Of a stretch of DNA of 44,968 bases, positions 1-7,732 are shown in pieces. Position 1 is the first letter of the stretch, and every line of letters begins with the position of its first letter. The stretch comes from Saprospiraceae bacterium. Its GTDB lineage: Bacteria > Bacteroidota > Bacteroidia > Chitinophagales > Saprospiraceae. Where the stretch lies: NCBI GenBank assembly GCA_026989035.1, contig JALSKB010000179.1:1-44968 (forward strand), given 5' to 3'. The translations under genes were made by a program, and so were the position numbers. The notes under the pieces are model-generated. The model ran no database searches and was not told where the DNA came from. It was given only the letters and a program-made list of their open reading frames with translations.

Positions 1-1
1 A

Positions 2-952
2 AGTGGACTCAGCCTCCGCATGGATTTTCGCCAGCGACTTTTCTGGGGTGACGGCCTTACGCAGCCATTCATGGAAAGCCTCGAAAGCGCCAACGACTAC
101 TTCGACCTTTCCGCCTCCTCACTCAACACCCGACAACGCCTGGCTTGGCACCTGGTCATAGATCGCCTCTACCTCGCCTGGCAAAACGACAAATGGGACA
201 TCAGCCTGGGCAGGCAGCGCATCAACTGGGGCGTCAGTACCCTATGGAACCCCAACGACCTCTTCAATGCCTATTCTTTTACCGATTTTGATTACGAAGA
301 AAGGCCCGGAAGCGACGCCTTGTGGATGCGCTACTATCCAAGCTTTACCTCTTCCATAGAATTTGCCATCAACATGTTCGACAAAAAAGAAAGGGCCATC
401 GCAGCCCTGCGCTGCCGCTTTCCCATCAACCAATGGGATACCCAACTCATTACAGCTTATGACCAAACTTACTGGGTGTTCGGAGGAGGATGGGAAGGTT
501 CCCTGGGCAACTGGGGCTTCAAAGTCGAAAGCTCCTACTTCTTACACACAAAGCCCGATGACAAACCTGCCTTTAGCAGTGTTTTGGAGCTCAACTACAT
601 CACGGTAAAAAGTCATCTGTTCCAGGCTGGCTACCTTTTTAACAGCGAAGGCAAAAAACAAACATCCATCACACAATTGTTCGCCTTTGAATTAAATGCC
701 CGCAATCTCTACCCCTATCAACATACCGTCTTCGCCCAGGCCCAATGGACCCTATCTCCGCTTACCGGACTAGGCCTCGCCCTCTTATACAGCCCGGTAA
801 AAGCACAAGGGCTCTTCCTTAGCCCCAATTTTTCGCACTCGCTTTCGCAAAATTTAGACCTCTATTTCATAGCTCAACTGGCTTGGGAAAAAACCGACAA
901 ATTTCGCAATCCGGTACAGGCCTTCTTCATCAGAGCAAAAGGAAGTTTTTGA
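2..952 (+). CDS. Outer-membrane beta-barrel protein, 5'-truncated
   Basis: The reading frame is open from base 2 to the stop at 950-952, so the start lies outside the window; the first internal ATG at 20 is probably not the true start. The visible part (about 316 residues) alternates aromatic and polar residues, as expected for beta-strands, and ends in Phe (AKGSF), a common last residue of barrel proteins. The segment GRQRINWGVSTLWNPNDLFN resembles what I know of large porin-like proteins that begin with a strand and a WNPNDLF-type turn (DUF1302-like), but I cannot confirm the family. It probably sits in the outer membrane; substrate unknown. It converges with the cytochrome gene, 6 nt away, without an obvious terminator between them. 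Confidence 0.75.
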   Translation, partial: SGLSLRMDFRQRLFWGDGLTQPFMESLESANDYFDLSASSLNTRQRLAWHLVIDRLYLAWQNDKWDISLGRQRINWGVSTLWNPNDLFNAYSFTDFDYEERPGSDALWMRYYPSFTSSIEFAINMFDKKERAIAALRCRFPINQWDTQLITAYDQTYWVFGGGWEGSLGNWGFKVESSYFLHTKPDDKPAFSSVLELNYITVKSHLFQAGYLFNSEGKKQTSITQLFAFELNARNLYPYQHTVFAQAQWTLSPLTGLGLALLYSPVKAQGLFLSPNFSHSLSQNLDLYFIAQLAWEKTDKFRNPVQAFFIRAKGSF

Positions 953-958
953 TAAAAA

Positions 959-2854
959 TCACCAAAACTTCTCCAAAGCCACAGCTGCTTCTCGCATCTC
1001 GGGCTCTAACGCCAGGCAACGCAACAAAGCCCGACGCGATTCCTCTTTGCGTCCCTCTTGCAAGAACAAAGCACCCAGGTTTAGCCAGGCACGGGCGTAA
1101 TCCGGATCCAAGCGAAGCGCTTGGCGATAAAGAGACTCTGCCTTTTTGTAATCGCCTCGAAGCGCTCGCAAATAAGCCAGATTGTTGAGCGATACGGGTA
1201 GCCAGGAGTCCAGAGACAAAGCTGTTGCAAAAGCCTCCTCTGCCTGGCCATAGCGCCCCAAGGCTGTCAGAGCTACACCCCGCTTCTCGTGAAAAGGTGG
1301 ATGCGCCGGCCGCAAAACCAGAGCTTCTTCAAAAAAGTGCAATGCCCTTTCTGCTTCTCCTAGCTGCAAAAATGCCTCTCCAATGCGGTAAAAAGTATAG
1401 GCATCACCGGGCTTCTCCGGATTCCCCTCCACAAAATCCAACAAGGCCTCGTAATCCCCGCGGGCAAAGTAGTAATACACCCATTCTTTAAAAGCCAATG
1501 CTTTACTCTGTTGTAAATAAACAAAAGCCGAATCCAACATCTCCGGCCCTTGGTCGTACCGCTCGTGAAAGGCCAAATACCCCTGTGCCGTCAGCAAAGG
1601 CGTAGGCTCACCCGTCAACAATTCAAGCCCCAAAAAGGCTTTCCCTTTGGCCGGCTTTCGCCAAATGCTGTCTTTCCGAATATAGTGATCCGTAATCTGC
1701 ACATGGGGAATGTCTATGCTACCCGAACGAGGCATGTGACAGGAAATACAGTCTTTCCCTGACGCTTTGCGCTCAGCCGGACCTAAACTACAAGTTCGAT
1801 CGGAATGCTCTGCGTGGCAATTTGTACAAGCCCTGACAAAATCTCCGCGCTCCGTTTTGCGGATGCTGTGATGCGGATCATGACAAGACAAACAGCTTAG
1901 CTCTGACTTCTGATAGCAAGCACTCTGCTTCAGACGATCGGCCTGGGAAGCCATAATAAAAGCCCTGTCCGAGTCTTCGTAACGCGGCAAAAAATACCGA
2001 ATGTAATCGTGTAAACGCATGCCCGGCCGAAAATCCAAATAAGTCTTCCCTTCAGCCAACACACTCACCCCCTGTAGATGACAGCGCTGGCACAAATCCA
2101 TCAGTCGTTCACGTGTCAAACGGGATGGCCGCACAATGCTCAAGTCGGCTTCAAGCGCTGTATCGACCAGCACACCGCTCATCTTTTCTTCTACATGCAA
2201 ACTGCCCGGTCCATGACAGCGCTCACAACCAATAGGGCGCAAAGCCCTTCGATAGCGGTGGAAAGCTGCCGTATCCACCTTCGGCAAATCGCTGTGACAA
2301 CTCACACACTCCCACTCCAAACGCCGAAAAAAACGTTGATTCCCGCCATGAGCAAATCCCGGTGCCAAATCCCAACGCCCCTCTTGGGTGTAAAAGGTAA
2401 TAGGTGCCTGATACAAATAACCGTTTCGCTCGATAAGGTGAGAGTTCGTATGCTGTCCGCTACCCACTACATACCTTATCCGCGCTTCCAACAAATGAAC
2501 CGTATCACCCGCCTCAAGGCGAAACTCCCTAACGTACAAGCTGCTGTCCTTCCAAAAAGGGTGATAGTAAAAATTCTTTATGCTATCATAGACCAAAACC
2601 TCAGACCCGAAAAAAGCCGAGCTGTTCTGCGGCAAAGCTGCAGCTATGGATTGCCCCATTTCAGTCTGCACAAAGGCCTCGTAAATCTCCGCATGGCAAG
2701 GCCGACAGGCTTTCGACCCCACGTAATGCACCTCTTTCGCCCAATTTCGAAATTCCAAATCCTGCGGCTCAGGCCGGCAAGCCGACCAAAAGAAAAAAAG
2801 CAAAGAAAAAAAAACTCCTCTCCGCAATATGCCATTCCTCTCTTCTCTTGACAT
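959..2854 (-). CDS. Heptahaem c-type cytochrome lipoprotein with C-terminal TPR domain
   Basis: 631 residues. Seven CxxCH haem-attachment motifs are visible at residues 50-54, 183-187, 210-214, 255-259, 321-325, 343-347 and 369-373. The N-terminus is a lipoprotein signal (hydrophobic run then FFWSAC, lipidated Cys26), so the protein should be anchored in an envelope membrane, facing the periplasm or the outside. After about residue 470 there are four TPR units (for example AERALHFFEEALVLRP and KKAESLYRQALRLDPDYA). The haem spacing resembles cytochrome c554/NrfA-related multihaem electron carriers; no catalytic CxxCK is seen. The likely role is electron transfer with a protein-docking TPR tail, but the redox partner is unknown. 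The ATG at 2852-2854 is followed by a typical basic n-region. It is divergent from the Crp/Fnr-type gene at 2987. Confidence 0.88.
   Translation of the reverse strand: MSREERNGILRRGVFFSLLFFFWSACRPEPQDLEFRNWAKEVHYVGSKACRPCHAEIYEAFVQTEMGQSIAAALPQNSSAFFGSEVLVYDSIKNFYYHPFWKDSSLYVREFRLEAGDTVHLLEARIRYVVGSGQHTNSHLIERNGYLYQAPITFYTQEGRWDLAPGFAHGGNQRFFRRLEWECVSCHSDLPKVDTAAFHRYRRALRPIGCERCHGPGSLHVEEKMSGVLVDTALEADLSIVRPSRLTRERLMDLCQRCHLQGVSVLAEGKTYLDFRPGMRLHDYIRYFLPRYEDSDRAFIMASQADRLKQSACYQKSELSCLSCHDPHHSIRKTERGDFVRACTNCHAEHSDRTCSLGPAERKASGKDCISCHMPRSGSIDIPHVQITDHYIRKDSIWRKPAKGKAFLGLELLTGEPTPLLTAQGYLAFHERYDQGPEMLDSAFVYLQQSKALAFKEWVYYYFARGDYEALLDFVEGNPEKPGDAYTFYRIGEAFLQLGEAERALHFFEEALVLRPAHPPFHEKRGVALTALGRYGQAEEAFATALSLDSWLPVSLNNLAYLRALRGDYKKAESLYRQALRLDPDYARAWLNLGALFLQEGRKEESRRALLRCLALEPEMREAAVALEKFW
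1653..1665 (-). repeat. Iterated 13-mer TTTGGCGAAAGCC, copy 1
   Basis: Exact copy in the sense direction of the heptahaem cytochrome gene, where it is read as IWRKP (frame TGG-CGA-AAG). Confidence 0.8.
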
Positions 2855-2955
2855 CTGCTGTGCTTTTTACCTTATAAAACGCCTATGCGTAAAAAACAAA
2901 CTAAACTACAGCCTGCAAGCCGTACAAGCAAAAATAAATAACATCCTGAAAACCC

Positions 2956-2963
2956 TATCTTTG
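2956..2963 (+). promoter_or_regulatory. Possible -7 promoter element (TATCTTTG)
   Basis: Exact match to the Bacteroidota -7 consensus TAnnTTTG, 23 nt before the ATG of the Crp/Fnr-type gene. No clear TTG is seen at the usual upstream distance, so the call rests on one box. Confidence 0.4.
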
Positions 2964-2986
2964 TAGCAAACCAAAAAGCAACTGAA

Positions 2987-3571
2987 ATGCCAACCACTAC
3001 TCGGCTGCTAAAGCAAATTTTCGACCCCTATCACCAAAGCTCCGAAAAAAATTGGGAAGCATTCGCCTCCCAACTCCAAGAAGTTCAATACACTAAAGGG
3101 CAAATCGTCAAAGCCTCTTGGAAAACGGAAAAAAATCTCTACATCATAAAAAAAGGAGCTGCCGGAATTTTCCTCTGGAAAGAAAACCACGCCCTGTGCA
3201 TCGACCTCTGCTTTGAAAACGATTTCTTCAGCGATTACATGTCCTTCCTCACGCAAAAACCCAGCCCTTTATACACCCTCTGCCTTGAAGACATGGAATG
3301 CCTGGCTATTTCTCAACACAAATTAAACGATCTGTACGCTCAATCAAAAACCGGAGAAAAAATCGGAAGAATCGCTGCCGAAAATCTCTTCATCCACAAG
3401 CAAAACCAGCAAATCGAATTGTTGCTCATGACGGCAGAGCAAAGATACAAGCAACTCCTCGACAAACAACCCGCTTTAATCCAACGAACTCCACTCAAAC
3501 ACATTGCATCTTATCTCGACATCACACCGGAAAGCCTCAGCAGAATAAGAAAAAACATAGCAACTATTTAA
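2987..3571 (+). CDS. Crp/Fnr-family transcriptional regulator
   Basis: 194 residues, the usual length for the family. Residues ~10-125 form a cyclic-nucleotide-binding-type beta-roll (GQIVKASWKTEKNLYIIKKG and following). A long helix (~130-160) connects to a C-terminal helix-turn-helix with TPLKHIASYLDITPESLSRI, the typical Bacteroidota Crp/Fnr recognition helix ending in SLSR. There is no N-terminal cysteine cluster, so it is not an oxygen-sensing FNR; the phosphate-binding RxA signature of true cAMP receptors is also not obvious, so the ligand is unknown. It is divergent from the multihaem cytochrome gene and could regulate it; that is inference from position only. Confidence 0.88.
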   Translation: MPTTTRLLKQIFDPYHQSSEKNWEAFASQLQEVQYTKGQIVKASWKTEKNLYIIKKGAAGIFLWKENHALCIDLCFENDFFSDYMSFLTQKPSPLYTLCLEDMECLAISQHKLNDLYAQSKTGEKIGRIAAENLFIHKQNQQIELLLMTAEQRYKQLLDKQPALIQRTPLKHIASYLDITPESLSRIRKNIATI

Positions 3572-3683
3572 TATGGCGAAGTGCTGGTTAGCTCGAAAGA
3601 GGTAGCGCTATTTTGTCTGCAGCTTTGTCGGCTTTCACTCCCTCCAGCATACTCGATAGGATTTTCCGGGGGAATGAGCGCTG

Positions 3684-3905
3684 CTACTCTTCACTCGCCT
3701 TTTCAGGCACCTTTTGGGCTTGCTTGAATACGAATTCCAGGCAGTGAAGCAAATCACGCATGCCGGAAATGGCATACTTTACCCTGAAAGTTTCCCAAAC
3801 GTAGGTACAAATAGACTTGGTACCAAATAGAGATATTCAGCCAAGTGGGCAACCAAGGCTCGTTCTTGCTGTGCCGTTAGTTTCCCCTGGTAGCAGGTGT
3901 AGTTG
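3684..3905 (-). pseudogene. Frameshifted protein remnant, possibly transposase-derived
   Basis: Read on the minus strand from ~3905, one frame gives NYTCYQGKLTAQQERALVAH and continues to a stop near 3785. An adjacent frame then continues as VKYAISGMRDLLHCLEFVFK to a TAG at 3684-3686. Both halves look like real protein (amphipathic, helical), which suggests one ancestral frame broken by a single frameshift. The LTAQQERALVAHL part resembles the helix-turn-helix entry seen in some transposases, but I cannot name the family. A copy of the 105-bp element lies 5 nt upstream. Confidence 0.4.
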
Positions 3906-3910
3906 TCTTT

Positions 3911-4015
3911 TATACCCGAAGCAAAGTGGTTTAGAAGGCCTTAGTTTTCCAAACTCCCTATCTTTTGCCTGTTTGCGAGTTTTAGATATTCCAAACCATT
4001 TTGGTTTGGGTATAT
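3911..4015 (-). repeat. 105-bp two-hairpin element, copy A
   Basis: Near-complete copy in reverse orientation. On the minus strand it begins TATACCCAAACC and ends CGGGTATA, with the shared internal AAAGATAGGGAGTTTGG. It is flanked by the frameshifted remnant on one side and unassigned DNA on the other. Confidence 0.8.
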
Positions 4016-4140
4016 AATACACTTTCCACTTGTTAACAAATCTTCCGGAACTTGCAACAAGAAAGCTAAACGAAGACCAATCCGCTCATACCCATACCCG
4101 AACTGAAGTCGCTCGGGTCAAACACACCCTGCAAGCGAAC

Positions 4141-4202
4141 TATACTCATGGCGAAGTGGTTTGGGAGGCGTCAGCCTCCCAAACCACTTCGCCATGAGTA
4201 TA
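4141..4202. repeat. Perfect palindrome: two right ends of the 105-bp element, head to head
   Basis: Two perfectly complementary 29-bp arms (4141-4169 and 4174-4202) are separated by GTCA. Each arm matches the right end of the 105-bp element (GCCTCCCAAACCACTT and on to GAGTATA). As RNA it would form a very stable hairpin. The perfect arms imply recent formation or continued correction. Confidence 0.85.
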
Positions 4203-4326
4203 AGAAGGCCTGGCCGATTATGACTCAGCAAACCAGCAAATTCCGTTCGCAACATTTCCCCAATCGCAAGAACTCGACTACCTGTAAATAATGAAGCTAC
4301 AAAACCTGCATCATATTTCATAATCG

Positions 4327-4425
4327 CTCAAGCCAAAATGCCTGGGGATACTCCCCACTCGTAAACGATTGGAGAATAAGAAAATTTGGGAGCTAAAGCC
4401 CTCCCAAAGCATTTTGTCATAAGTA
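4327..4425 (+). repeat. Diverged copy of the 105-bp element
   Basis: Alignable by eye with the full copies along its length (AGCCAAAATG..., then TTTGGGAGCT, then CCTCCCAAAGCATTTTG and CATAAGTA) but with many substitutions. It supplies the C-terminal ~30 codons of the short minus ORF 4328-4567. Confidence 0.6.
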
Positions 4426-4567
4426 CAAAAGCAATAACATCTTTTGGAGCATCGCCCCCTACAGACAGTGCTTTGACATAGTAGTGATGTCTCTTAACAA
4501 CCGGAACTTTTTTAACTGCAGGCTTAAATCCACTATATTCCGAGATCGATTTAGCAGGAACCTCCAC
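4328..4567 (-). CDS. Short hypothetical ORF, possibly a gene remnant
   Basis: 79 codons from a GTG at 4565-4567 that overlaps the region of the oxygenase stop. The first ~50 residues (KPAVKKVPVVKRHHYYVKAL and neighbours) look like protein, while the rest is encoded by the diverged repeat copy. This suggests either a gene end rewritten by a repeat insertion or a chance frame. I recognise no family. Confidence 0.25.
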   Translation of the reverse strand: MEVPAKSISEYSGFKPAVKKVPVVKRHHYYVKALSVGGDAPKDVIAFVLMTKCFGRALAPKFSYSPIVYEWGVSPGILA

Positions 4568-4571
4568 AGCC

Positions 4572-5519
4572 TTATTTTTTTAATCCGATTTCCCGCAAAC
4601 GCTCATCCAGATAGGCCCCGGCAGTGATAGGGGCGTATTGCAAAGGGCGATCCTCCGTTACACATTGCGGCAGGCAACTCAAGTCCATTTCGCTGCGCGG
4701 GTGCAGGAAAAAGGGTATGGACAAACGCGGCTCATGCCAACGTTCCCGCGGAGGATTCACCACCCGATGCGTCGTGGAAGGCAGGTAGTTGTTGGTCAGA
4801 CGCTGAAGCATGTCCCCTACATTGATGACAATCTCGTCTTCAGCCGGCATGGCTTCAATCCACTCTCCGGCCTGATTCAAAACTTGCAAACCTCCGGCCG
4901 AAGCCCCCACCAGCAAAGTAATCAAATTGATGTCTTCGTGCTGCTCTGCCCGAATGGCTGATGCCGGCTCCTCCGTAATCGGAGGGTAGTAAATAGAACG
5001 CAAGATGCTGTTGCCATAACGAATTTTGTCGTCAAAATAACGCTCTTCCAAGCCCAAATAACGCGCAATCGCCTGAAGCAACTTACCGCCCGTAAGTTCA
5101 AAAATGCGATACAAGGCAATGCCTGTCGGTACAAAGTCGGGCACTTCCCGAACAAAGACATTCTCCGGATATTCCTCCCCCAAAAGCTCCTCCCCTTCAA
5201 GCTCCTGACCAATCTGAAAAAACTCCTTCAAATCGGGCTTGTCAAACCCCTTAGCGTGCTCTCGGCCAAAAGAAGTATAACCGCGCTGGCCAGCCAATTC
5301 CGGCAGTTCGTACTGACTCTTTACCCCATCCTGTAAAGCAAAAAATTCGTGCGAAAGGCGGTAAAAATCATCCACCAAAGAAGTCGGAATACCGTGATTT
5401 TTGACCACCACAAAACCTATTTGCCGAAAGGCATCTCCAATCTCCTGCACAAACTCGGCACGCGCGGCTTCATCCCCGGAAGTGTACTTCCTCAAATCGA
5501 CAACGGGAATCTTTTTCAT
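4572..5519 (-). CDS. 2-oxoglutarate/Fe(II)-dependent oxygenase, isopenicillin-N-synthase family
   Basis: 315 residues from the ATG at 5517-5519 (MKKIPVVDLR); the upstream ATG at 5577 would add an atypical extension. The N-terminal non-haem dioxygenase domain (PVVDL, GFVVVKNHGI at ~35-44) is followed by the double-stranded beta-helix. The iron triad is complete: His194 and Asp196 (EQHEDIN) and His251 (STTHRVVNP). Arg265 and Ser267 (RLS) match the 2-oxoglutarate-binding RxS. The family oxidises small molecules, often in secondary metabolism or catabolism; the substrate cannot be told from sequence. It is divergent from the TMTC-like gene, whose start is 65 nt away. Confidence 0.88.
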   Translation of the reverse strand: MKKIPVVDLRKYTSGDEAARAEFVQEIGDAFRQIGFVVVKNHGIPTSLVDDFYRLSHEFFALQDGVKSQYELPELAGQRGYTSFGREHAKGFDKPDLKEFFQIGQELEGEELLGEEYPENVFVREVPDFVPTGIALYRIFELTGGKLLQAIARYLGLEERYFDDKIRYGNSILRSIYYPPITEEPASAIRAEQHEDINLITLLVGASAGGLQVLNQAGEWIEAMPAEDEIVINVGDMLQRLTNNYLPSTTHRVVNPPRERWHEPRLSIPFFLHPRSEMDLSCLPQCVTEDRPLQYAPITAGAYLDERLREIGLKK

Positions 5520-5584
5520 ATCTTTGCTTTGTCGGTTAAACCCTTTACCAGGACTGTTCGTAAAAATATGCCAAAACACAGCTC

Positions 5585-7666
5585 ATGGCTCAACGCAAAG
5601 TTAAAAAAAAGAAACCAAAAAAGCAGGCCCCACAAACAACACCTCCAAAACAAAACCTACGACTCTATGCCATCCTGCTTTTCGCCTTTTCCTTCTTGCT
5701 CTACGCCAACACTTTTAACAATGATTTCGCCTTAGATGACGCCATAGTCATCACACAAAACGAATTCACCACACAGGGCATCCAAGGCATACCCCAACTG
5801 CTCAAATACGACACCTTTCGCGGCTTTTTCAAAGAAGCAGGAAAAGACAAACTGGTATCGGGAGGGCGTTTCCGACCGGCCTCGCCCGTCTTCTTTGCAC
5901 TCATGGTCGAATTTTTCGGTCTCAAGCCCATGCCACTCCACATAGCTAATGCAATTTTTTACGCACTAACAGTTGTGCTTCTCTTCTACTTATTCTTTCT
6001 TTGGCTTTCGCCAAATAAAAACCTATCTAAAAAACAGGTTTTATACGTCAGCTTAGGCACGGCTTTGCTCTTTGGCGCACACCCTTTACACACGGAAGTC
6101 GTGGCCAACATCAAGGGCTTAGATGAAATTTTTGCCCTGCTCGGCAGTTTAGCTACAGCCTGGCTCATTACTCGGGCAGCTGATCAAAAAAAATGGACAA
6201 CCTCCTTTTGGGCTGCACCCGTCTTTTTGTTCGCTTTGCTCTCCAAAGAAAACGCCATCACCTTTTTGGGCATCATGCCCCTGGCCTTGTATTTTTTCAG
6301 GCCCGGCAACCTCTGGAAACAAAGCCTAAAGTATCTCCTGCCCGCACTTGCAGCAAGCCTGCTCTTTCTAATCTGGCGCGGCAACATCCTGGGCTGGAGC
6401 CTGGGTGAGCCCGTAAGGGAACTGCTCAACAATCCTTTCCTCAAGTGGGACGGAAAAACCTATATCCCCTACTCCTTCACTGAAAAACTGGCGACCATAG
6501 CCCATACCCTGCTCGAATACCTGCGCCTCCTCTTCTTCCCCCATCCGCTGACCCACGATTACTACCCCCACCATATCCGATTGCACACCTTCTCTTCACC
6601 CACAGCCCTGCTTGGGCTAATCGCATATCTGGCTCTCGGCCTCTATGCTCTCCGAGGTATCCTGCGAAAGCAAATGCCGGCATTTGGCGTGGCCTGGTAC
6701 CTGATGAGCCTGTCTATCGTATCCAACATCGTTTTTCCGGTAGGCGTGTTTATGTCGGAGCGATTTTTGTACATGCCCTCAGTCGGATTTGCCTTTTTCC
6801 TCTCTTGGTTTTTGTACCGCCTTACGGCAAAAAAAGGAGGGCTGCAAACCAAAAACTGGTGGTTAATCGTCGGCACAATCTCCTTGCTCTTCAGCATAAA
6901 AACCATCACCCGCAACCCCGCTTGGAAAGACGACTACACCCTCTTTACCACCGATATTCGCGTATCCAAAAACAGTGCAAAATTGCAAAACTCCGTCGGA
7001 GGAAAAATGGTGGAACGCGCTCAATCTCTAGAAGGAGAAGAACGCCTAAAGCTCATCCAAAAAGCCATCCCGCATTTTCAAAAAGCCATAGAACTACACC
7101 CGTACTTTAAAAACGCCTACCTACAAATGGGCAATGCCTTAGTCTATTTAAGCGAATATGAGAAAGCCCTACCTTACTACGACAAAGCTCTGCGCATAGA
7201 CCCATCTTTTGTAGAAGCCATCACCAACAAAGGAGTAGCCCTGGCCAGCTTGCATCGCTATGATGAAGCCATACAGCAATACGAACAAGCCCTCAAAGTC
7301 AAACCTCAATATCAAGACGCCCGCCAAAGAAAACTCAATACCCTGCGCGAAGCCGGGCGTTACTACGGCCAACAAAACAATTTGGCGAAAGCCCTGGAAT
7401 ACCTCCACAAAGCAGAAAAAGAAAATCCTAAAGACTACCAAACACTACACCTACTTGGTGTGGCTTACGGCTTTGCCAACCAAACCGAACGAGCCATATC
7501 TTATTTTGAAAAAGCACTGAAATACGCGCCTCAAGACAAAGCTGCGCCCATATATTTCGATCTGGGTAGCGCGTATTACAACGCAAAACAAAACGAAAAA
7601 GGAGCAAAGTTTCACCAAAAAGCTATCCAGCTCGACCCCTCCATGCAAAAACGCTTGCAGCAATAA
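5585..7666 (+). CDS. TMTC-like membrane glycosyltransferase (GT-C type) with C-terminal TPRs
   Basis: 693 residues. A very basic N-terminus (KVKKKKPKKQ) is followed by about ten hydrophobic helices to residue ~440. The first extracytoplasmic loop carries paired aspartates (FALDDAIVI, D51-D52), the position of the catalytic acidic residue in GT-C enzymes. A later loop reads FGAHPLHTEVVANIKGLDEI, close to the HP-HTE-V motif of eukaryotic TMTC protein O-mannosyltransferases. From ~residue 465 there are about six TPRs (AIQQYEQALKVKP, ALEYLHKAEKENP and others). By family it should transfer a sugar from a lipid carrier to protein outside the cytoplasmic membrane; acceptor and sugar are unknown. The ATG at 5585 lies close to the divergent oxygenase. 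Confidence 0.75.
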   Translation: MAQRKVKKKKPKKQAPQTTPPKQNLRLYAILLFAFSFLLYANTFNNDFALDDAIVITQNEFTTQGIQGIPQLLKYDTFRGFFKEAGKDKLVSGGRFRPASPVFFALMVEFFGLKPMPLHIANAIFYALTVVLLFYLFFLWLSPNKNLSKKQVLYVSLGTALLFGAHPLHTEVVANIKGLDEIFALLGSLATAWLITRAADQKKWTTSFWAAPVFLFALLSKENAITFLGIMPLALYFFRPGNLWKQSLKYLLPALAASLLFLIWRGNILGWSLGEPVRELLNNPFLKWDGKTYIPYSFTEKLATIAHTLLEYLRLLFFPHPLTHDYYPHHIRLHTFSSPTALLGLIAYLALGLYALRGILRKQMPAFGVAWYLMSLSIVSNIVFPVGVFMSERFLYMPSVGFAFFLSWFLYRLTAKKGGLQTKNWWLIVGTISLLFSIKTITRNPAWKDDYTLFTTDIRVSKNSAKLQNSVGGKMVERAQSLEGEERLKLIQKAIPHFQKAIELHPYFKNAYLQMGNALVYLSEYEKALPYYDKALRIDPSFVEAITNKGVALASLHRYDEAIQQYEQALKVKPQYQDARQRKLNTLREAGRYYGQQNNLAKALEYLHKAEKENPKDYQTLHLLGVAYGFANQTERAISYFEKALKYAPQDKAAPIYFDLGSAYYNAKQNEKGAKFHQKAIQLDPSMQKRLQQ
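6000..6015 (-). repeat. Iterated 13-mer, copy 2 (full 16-nt hairpin)
   Basis: TTTGGCTTTCGCCAAA, a perfect 6-bp stem with a TTTC loop, antisense within the TMTC-like gene, where it encodes LWLSPN. Confidence 0.8.
7381..7393 (+). repeat. Iterated 13-mer, copy 3
   Basis: Exact and sense within a TPR of the TMTC-like gene, read as NLAKAL. Confidence 0.8.
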
Positions 7667-7732
7667 AAACGAAACACTTAAAGTCGTCGCATACCGTTTT
7701 CTTCGTATCATGGAGCAAACACCTAAACCGAA

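Larger units (their letters stand above)
3572..4571. other. 1-kb gene-poor region made of repeat copies and gene remnants
   Basis: No convincing intact gene. From left to right: a fragment like the right end of the 105-bp element (3572-3587); a frameshifted remnant (3684-3905, minus); a full minus-strand copy of the 105-bp element (3911-4015); a fragment near 4088-4110; a perfect hairpin made from two right ends (4141-4202); a diverged copy (4327-4425); and a short ORF touching the end of the oxygenase gene. A 67-codon minus ORF at 4118-4321 runs into the hairpin and is not convincing. The density of repeat pieces suggests repeated insertion and deletion here. Confidence 0.7.
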
